A DNA stretch of 64,000 nt from Hoeflea sp. BAL378 (GTDB lineage: Bacteria > Pseudomonadota > Alphaproteobacteria > Rhizobiales > Rhizobiaceae), in contig NZ_JRJG01000002.1 in the NCBI RefSeq assembly GCF_000759435.1, positions 18,627-82,626 of the forward strand, given 5' to 3'. Shown piece by piece: positions 59,187 through 64,000 of this stretch (position 1 is its first letter; each line of letters starts with the position of its first letter). A program made the translations under genes and the position numbers. The notes beneath the pieces are model-generated. The model saw only the letters and a program-made list of their open reading frames with translations. It was not told where the DNA came from and searched no databases.

Positions 59187-60092
59187 TCAACCCGCCTCCG
59201 GAGCGCCTCCTGCAAATTTCGCTTCGATCCATGCCGCAAAGGCCCGCGCGGGCGCCGGCAATCTTGAAAAATCCCGCGCCACCAAGAAATAGCTGCCGTA
59301 GCTGATCGACTGCGCAAACAGGCGGATCAGCGCGCCTTTGCGGAGATCGTCAGCGACCATCCTCGTGTCGACCAGGCCGACGCCCTGTCCCCCGAGCGCC
59401 GCCTGCCGCACCAAGCCGCCATCGGCGAACACCGGTCCGCGCCGGACCAGGCCCGGCTCGGCTCCCGCCTGCGAGAACCACATGTCCCAGACCGCCCGGT
59501 TGTCCTCGTGCAACAGGCTGTAGCGGCTCAGATCGGCCGGGCCTGACGGCAGGCCGCCAGCCTCGAACAAGGCCGGCGCCGCCACCGGGATCATCTCCAC
59601 ATCATAGAGCCACCTGGCCTCGGTTCGCGGCCAGGCGGAGTGTTCGCGGCTGAAGCGGATGGCGATGTCCGCCTCGCCCGAGCGGAACTCGGTGAGCTTC
59701 TCGCTCGAGTCGACGGTGACGTCGATCTCCGGATGAAGGTCGCGGAACTCGGCGAGGGCATGGACCAGCCATCCGGTCGCGAAGGAGGGTTCGGCGCTGA
59801 TTCTCACTTCGCCTGCCGAGCGCCGCTCCGACATCGCGTCGAGGCTGTCGCCGATGGCGTCGAAGGCGCTTGTGAGGACGGCAAGCAGATCGGCCCCTTC
59901 GGCGGTCAGTTTGATCTTGCGGTGCTGGCGCTCGAACAGCGGGTGGCCGAGCATAGCCTCGAGCTCGCGGATCTGGCGGCTGACTGCCGCCTGGCTCACG
60001 AACAGCTCCTCGGCCGCCAGCGTGACGCTTTCCAGGCGTCCCGCGGCTTCGAAGCTGCGCAAGGCGGTCAATGGCAGGCGGCCGCGCTTCAT
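59187..60092 (-). CDS. LysR-family regulator (GcvA-like)
   Basis: The 301-aa protein has a typical LysR winged HTH at residues ~5-62 (LTALRSFEAAGRLESVTLAA, VSQAAVSRQIRELEAMLG) and a GcvA-type effector domain (ADIAIRFSREHSAWPRTEAR; GLVRQAALGGQGVGLVDTRM). I use the ATG at 60092 (GAGG 8 bases upstream) over an ATG two codons earlier. It is divergent from a 36-residue ORF, a likely target. Confidence 0.88.
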   Translation of the reverse strand: MKRGRLPLTALRSFEAAGRLESVTLAAEELFVSQAAVSRQIRELEAMLGHPLFERQHRKIKLTAEGADLLAVLTSAFDAIGDSLDAMSERRSAGEVRISAEPSFATGWLVHALAEFRDLHPEIDVTVDSSEKLTEFRSGEADIAIRFSREHSAWPRTEARWLYDVEMIPVAAPALFEAGGLPSGPADLSRYSLLHEDNRAVWDMWFSQAGAEPGLVRRGPVFADGGLVRQAALGGQGVGLVDTRMVADDLRKGALIRLFAQSISYGSYFLVARDFSRLPAPARAFAAWIEAKFAGGAPEAG

Positions 60093-60183
60093 TCGCATAA
60101 CCTCAAGTCAATTAACCCCATCCAATAGCTCGTTTGTCAAAGGCCCGCAAGCAGCGCCTTGTGGGGGCAAAGGAGAACACGCC

Positions 60184-60294
60184 ATGATGACCATTTTCGA
60201 GATCCTGCGCGAGGCCATTCTCATCGCCACATTCCAGCACAGGCCCCCGGATCCGACCTGCGATCCGGCGCAGCGCAGGAGGCGCACCCAATGA
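60184..60294 (+). CDS. 36-residue small protein divergent from a LysR gene
   Basis: A strong AAAGGAG precedes the ATG. The peptide is a short hydrophobic/acidic helix (MMTIFEILREAILIATFQ) followed by a Pro/Asp-rich turn and a strongly basic tail. Size and amphipathicity suggest a membrane-touching small protein. It lies between divergent LysR and convergent Lrp genes. No family recognised. Confidence 0.55.
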   Translation: MMTIFEILREAILIATFQHRPPDPTCDPAQRRRRTQ

Positions 60295-60322
60295 CGGGGC
60301 GCGATCTACTCGGCCCCTTCCC

Positions 60323-60793
60323 TCACACCTCCACCCGCGTCTCGTGCTTCAACTGCCTGAGAATCAGGTTGGTCCTGACGGTCGACACGCCCTCGAGCGC
60401 GAACAGGAAGTCCTCGAGGAAGGCGTTGTAGGCTGCGAGGTCGCGGCAGCGGACGCGCAAATGATAGTCGGCGTCGCCGGTGGTGGCGAAGCAGTCGAGC
60501 ACTTCCGGCCGGGCCGTCACCGACCGGATGAAATTCTCGACATGGTGCGCCTGGTGGCGCGACAGCCCGACATGGACCATGGCGTGGAACGACAGGCCGA
60601 CCTTCTCGGGATCGATGATCGCCGTGTAGCGGGTGATGACGCCGCCCTCCTCCAGCGCCCGGACGCGCCGCCAGCAGGCCGAGGCCGACATGGCCGCGCG
60701 CTCTGCCAGATCCTGGTTGGAGATGCGGCCGTCCTGCTGCAGCGCCTCGAGCAGGGGCCGATCGGCGGGCTGGAGGTCGAATTTTTCGGCCAT
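60323..60793 (-). CDS. Lrp/AsnC-family transcriptional regulator
   Basis: The 156-aa protein has an N-terminal HTH (LEALQQDGRISNQDLAERAA, SACWRRVRALEEGGVITRYT) and a C-terminal RAM ligand domain (FHAMVHVGLSRHQAHHVENF, VLDCFATTGDADYHLRVRCR). AAGGAG precedes the ATG at 60793. It is divergent from the indolepyruvate oxidoreductase gene and probably controls it in response to an amino acid. Confidence 0.92.
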   Translation of the reverse strand: MAEKFDLQPADRPLLEALQQDGRISNQDLAERAAMSASACWRRVRALEEGGVITRYTAIIDPEKVGLSFHAMVHVGLSRHQAHHVENFIRSVTARPEVLDCFATTGDADYHLRVRCRDLAAYNAFLEDFLFALEGVSTVRTNLILRQLKHETRVEV

Positions 60794-60917
60794 ATGGTAG
60801 CTCCTTTCGAAGACTTCATTCTTTCCGGCAGACCTGTCCACATCTGTGCTCTCATGCGGTCATTCTGGCAAGTCCTGTCAGCGCGCCAGTGCTATCATTG
60901 CGGCAGGAGGATTCCCG

Positions 60918-63900
60918 ATGACCGCCCACACGCCCCCGACATCGACCTATGCCCTGTCCGACCGCTATGCGCTCGCAACCGGCCGGGTGTTCATGACCGG
61001 CACCCAGGCCTTGGTGCGGGTGCTGTTCGACCAGGCCCGGCGCGACCGCGCGGCGGGGCTGAACACCGGCGGCTTCGTCTCGGGCTATCGCGGCTCGCCG
61101 CTCGGCGGTCTCGACATGGAGCTGTGGCGGCAGAAGGCGCGGCTGGCGAAAGGCAACATCGAGTTCCTGCCGGCGGTCAACGAGGACCTGGCCGCCACCG
61201 CGGTACTGGGCTCGCAGCAGGTGGAGACCAACCCTGAGCGCACCGTCGACGGCGTCTTCGGGCTCTGGTACGGCAAGGGCCCCGGCGTCGACCGCTCCGG
61301 CGACGCGCTCAAGCACGGCAACGCCTATGGCTCATCGCCGCACGGGGGCGTGCTGGTGGTGGCGGGCGACGACCATGGCTGCGTCTCCTCGTCGATGCCG
61401 CACCAGTCGGACGTGGCCTTCATGGCCTGGTTCATGCCGACCCTCAATCCGGCGAGCGTCGCCGAATATCTCGAGTTCGGCGAATACGGCTACGCGCTGT
61501 CGCGCTATTCCGGCATGTGGGTCGGCTTCAAGGCGATCTCCGAGACGGTCGAGGGCGCGAGCTCCTTCCTGCTCAAGCCCGACCGCGCGTTCACGACGCC
61601 CGATTTCGACATCCCCGCAACCGGCCTGCACTACCGCTGGCCCGACCTGCCGGGACCGCAGATCGAGGAGCGGATGGAGGCCAAGAAGCACGCGGTGCTG
61701 GCCTTCGCCGAAGCCAACCCGATCGACCGGGCGATCTACGGCATCAAGGACGCCCGCTTCGGCTTCGTCACCACCGGCAAGGCGCATCTCGACCTGATGG
61801 AAGCACTCATGCTGCTGGGGCTCGACGAGGCGCGCTGTCGGGCGCTCGGCATCGACATCTACAAGGTCGGCATGGTCTGGCCCTTGGCGCGGCGGGCGGC
61901 GCTCGATTTCGTCCGCGGCAAGCGCGAGGTGGTGGTGGTCGAGGAAAAGCGCGGCATCATCGAAAGCCAGTTCAAGGAGTATTTCTACGACTGGCCGGGC
62001 GACAAGCCGCAGCGCATGGTCGGCAAGAACGACGAGACCGGCCGCCGGCTGATCCCCTGGACCGGGGAGCTCTCGCCCCGGCACCTGGCGCCGCTGATCG
62101 CCAGGCGGCTCGACGGCGTCTTCGGCGGCACCGAGTTTGCCGCCCGCGCCGCCGAGATCGGGGCCGAACCGCCGATCGCGCTGTCCGATCCGGGCGCCAC
62201 CCGCACCCCCTATTTCTGCTCGGGCTGCCCGCACAACACCTCGACCAAGGTGCCGGAAGGCTCGAAGGCGCTCGCCGGGATCGGCTGTCATTTCATGGCG
62301 AGCTGGATGGATCGGGAGACCTCGTCGCTGATCCAGATGGGCGGCGAAGGCGTCAACTGGGCGGCCTCCTCGCGCTTCACCGGCAAGGGCCACATCTTCC
62401 AGAATCTCGGCGAAGGCACCTGGTATCATTCGGGCTCGATGGCGATCCGCCAGGCGATCGCGGCCAAGGCCAACATCACCTACAAGATCCTCTACAACGA
62501 CGCGGTCGCCATGACCGGCGGCCAGCCGGTCGACGGGCCGGTCAGCGTTCAGGCCATCGCCCATATCTGCCGGGCCGAGGGTGTGGAGCGGATCGCCCTC
62601 GTCTCCGACGATCCCGACAAGTTCAGTGTCGCCGATTTGCCGCGCGGGACCACGATCCACGCGCGTGCCGAGATGGATGCGGTGCAGCGGGAAATGCGCG
62701 AGGTCGAGGGCGTGTCGGTGCTGATCTACGAGCAGGCCTGCGCCACCGAGAAGCGCCGCCGCCGCAAGCGCGGCGAGATGACCGACCCGAAGCGCTTCGT
62801 CGTCATCAACGAGCTCGTCTGCGAGGGCTGCGGCGACTGTTCGACAGAGTCCAACTGCCTCAGCATCGAGCCGAAAGAGACCGAGTTCGGCCGCAAGCGG
62901 CAGATCAACCAGTCCAACTGCAACAAGGATTTCTCCTGCCTCGGCGGCTTCTGCCCGAGCTTCGTCACCGTCGAGGGCGGCGAGCGGCGCAAGCCCGAGC
63001 CGGCCGACCTCGACATGAACGCGCTGATGTCGTCTGTCCCCCTGCCCGCTCTGCCGCCGCTCGAACGGCCGTTCAACCTGCTCGTCACCGGCGTCGGCGG
63101 CACCGGCGTGGTGACGGTCGGCGCGCTGATCTCGATGGCGGCGCATCTCGAGGGCAAGGGCGTGAGCCTCCTGGATTTCACCGGCTTTGCCCAGAAATTC
63201 GGCGCGGTGCTGAGCTTCGTGCGGGTCGGCGCCGATCCCGATCAGATCAACCAGGTGCGCATCGATACGGGCGCCGCCGACGCCGTGATCGGCTGCGACG
63301 TCGTCGTCTCCTCCTCGCCCAAGGCGTCGGGCACCTACCGGCGCGGCACAAGGCTGGCGCTGAACCTGGCTCCGATGCCCACCGGCGATCTGGTACTCCG
63401 GCGCGACGCCGACCTCAAAATCGACGGCCGCAGATCCTCCATCGAGGCGGCCGTCGGCGCGGACAATGTCGCGGCCTTCGACGCCAACGCCGCCTCCGAG
63501 GCGCTGTTCGGCGACGCGGTCTTCGCCAATGTGATGATGCTGGGCTTTGCCTGGCAGCGCGGGCTGGTGCCGGTCTCGTTCGAGCCCTTGATGCGGGCGG
63601 TCGAGCTCAACAATGTCGCCGTCGACGCCAACAAGCGCGCCTTTGCGCTCGGACGGCTGATGGCGGCGGACGCGCAGATCCTCGCGCCCCATCTCTCGCC
63701 AAGGACCGACATCGCCACCTCGCTCGCGGACATCGTCGCGCGGCGGGCTGAGTTTCTGACAAGCTACCAGAATGCCGCCTGGGCGGAGCGCTACCGGACC
63801 GGCATCGCCGCCTTTGCCGAGAAGATGCCGTCCGCGCACCGCGATCTGCTGGCCTCGGCCGCCGCCCGGTCGCTGTTCAAGCTGATGTCCTACAAGGACG

Positions 63901-64000
63901 AGTATGAAGTCGCGCGCCTGCACGGCGACAAGGCCTTTGCCAAAAGCCTCTCCGACCGGTTCGAGGGCGAGTTCCGAATCGTCCACCACCTCGCCCCGCC
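60918..64000 (+). CDS. Indolepyruvate ferredoxin oxidoreductase, fused subunits, 3' end beyond window
   Basis: The frame is open from the ATG at 60918 (AGGAGG 8 bases upstream) to the window edge, 1027 codons; the family is usually about 1150 residues. It starts TSTYALSDRYALATGRVFMT and has the thiamine-diphosphate region near YFCSGCPHNTSTKVPEGS and GGEGVNWAASSRFTGKGHIF. The 4Fe-4S cluster region is CEGCGDCSTESNCLSIEP with further Cys in NCNKDFSCLGGFC. The gamma-type domain starts LLVTGVGGTGVVTVGALISM. It oxidises aryl-pyruvates from aromatic amino acids to acyl-CoA. An Lrp gene is divergent. Confidence 0.95.
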   Translation, partial: MTAHTPPTSTYALSDRYALATGRVFMTGTQALVRVLFDQARRDRAAGLNTGGFVSGYRGSPLGGLDMELWRQKARLAKGNIEFLPAVNEDLAATAVLGSQQVETNPERTVDGVFGLWYGKGPGVDRSGDALKHGNAYGSSPHGGVLVVAGDDHGCVSSSMPHQSDVAFMAWFMPTLNPASVAEYLEFGEYGYALSRYSGMWVGFKAISETVEGASSFLLKPDRAFTTPDFDIPATGLHYRWPDLPGPQIEERMEAKKHAVLAFAEANPIDRAIYGIKDARFGFVTTGKAHLDLMEALMLLGLDEARCRALGIDIYKVGMVWPLARRAALDFVRGKREVVVVEEKRGIIESQFKEYFYDWPGDKPQRMVGKNDETGRRLIPWTGELSPRHLAPLIARRLDGVFGGTEFAARAAEIGAEPPIALSDPGATRTPYFCSGCPHNTSTKVPEGSKALAGIGCHFMASWMDRETSSLIQMGGEGVNWAASSRFTGKGHIFQNLGEGTWYHSGSMAIRQAIAAKANITYKILYNDAVAMTGGQPVDGPVSVQAIAHICRAEGVERIALVSDDPDKFSVADLPRGTTIHARAEMDAVQREMREVEGVSVLIYEQACATEKRRRRKRGEMTDPKRFVVINELVCEGCGDCSTESNCLSIEPKETEFGRKRQINQSNCNKDFSCLGGFCPSFVTVEGGERRKPEPADLDMNALMSSVPLPALPPLERPFNLLVTGVGGTGVVTVGALISMAAHLEGKGVSLLDFTGFAQKFGAVLSFVRVGADPDQINQVRIDTGAADAVIGCDVVVSSSPKASGTYRRGTRLALNLAPMPTGDLVLRRDADLKIDGRRSSIEAAVGADNVAAFDANAASEALFGDAVFANVMMLGFAWQRGLVPVSFEPLMRAVELNNVAVDANKRAFALGRLMAADAQILAPHLSPRTDIATSLADIVARRAEFLTSYQNAAWAERYRTGIAAFAEKMPSAHRDLLASAAARSLFKLMSYKDEYEVARLHGDKAFAKSLSDRFEGEFRIVHHLAP

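Noticed and set aside
61332..63989. Leftward open frame of 885 codons and a rightward out-of-frame one (61517-63751) at the right end
   Set aside because: Both are shadows of the indolepyruvate ferredoxin oxidoreductase gene, which is a clear multi-motif protein in the frame starting at 60918.
1..64000. CRISPR array, insertion sequence or rRNA genes
   Set aside because: No array of regularly spaced direct repeats, no transposase gene and no rRNA sequence was seen; the repeat arrays found are iteron-, cos- or REP-like.

Overview
The window joins a temperate phage (bases 1 to about 27,813) to conserved chromosome of an alphaproteobacterium of the order Hyphomicrobiales (Rhizobiales). The host call rests on gene content and order: ihfA with its MerR neighbour, fabH-plsX-DUF177, BamE/OmlA, hppA, nusB-ribH-ribE-ribD-nrdR-glyA, the ldtP/ldtR pair, hemB-RDD, and a fused indolepyruvate ferredoxin oxidoreductase. 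DNA is GC-rich with strong GC3 bias almost throughout. Exceptions are the phage control regions, the secreted-protein gene at 20.2-21.0 kb, one stretch of the cytosine methyltransferase gene, and the two-gene cassette at 49.8-51.8 kb.

Prophage. A leftward (minus-strand) transcription unit starts at a Cro-like gene (19,376) and runs through small regulators, a CII-like protein, three DNA methyltransferases, a zinc-ribbon/Toprim primase and a P4-type helicase. It then meets an intrinsic terminator at 6,648-6,685. Beyond that terminator lies the packaging and head module: tail-like protein, small and large terminase, portal, gpW, ClpP-like protease with a nested scaffold start, and head decoration protein, which is cut by the window edge. 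The capsid, tail and lysis genes must lie outside the window. A rightward unit runs from 21,222 to the integrase at 27,782 and holds small proteins, an HD hydrolase, a DUF2303 protein, a DnaN-type sliding clamp, an excisionase and the integrase. A CI-like S24 repressor sits between the two units. Five matches to a 16-bp operator, GCGGAA-N4-TTCCGC, lie in two groups: three between repressor and Cro-like gene, two on the rightward promoter at 21,111. This resembles the OR/OL layout of lambda. A probable lysogeny cargo gene for a secreted protein lies between the two operator groups.

The integrase-side end of the prophage falls in a tRNA-Pro(GGG) gene. Only its 5' part, up to the anticodon loop, remains here (27,852-27,814, minus strand). 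Other candidate cis sites are an iteron-like origin (7,574-7,819) and a cos-like repeat region (5,896-5,975).

Host part. After a TadG-like protein come a GNAT/LysR pair, the lipid and ihfA cluster, membrane bioenergetics genes (cytochrome bc1 chaperone, hppA), and the riboflavin/nusB/glyA cluster. Two opposite-strand genes (DUF2161 and an O-antigen-ligase-like protein) interrupt the riboflavin cluster. An accessory two-gene membrane cassette (49,827-51,803) sits between glyA and the L,D-transpeptidase gene. In that cassette the C-terminus of the large membrane protein and the N-terminus of the small partner share the same short module. I regard it as the best candidate here for an undescribed system. 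The window ends inside the indolepyruvate ferredoxin oxidoreductase gene.
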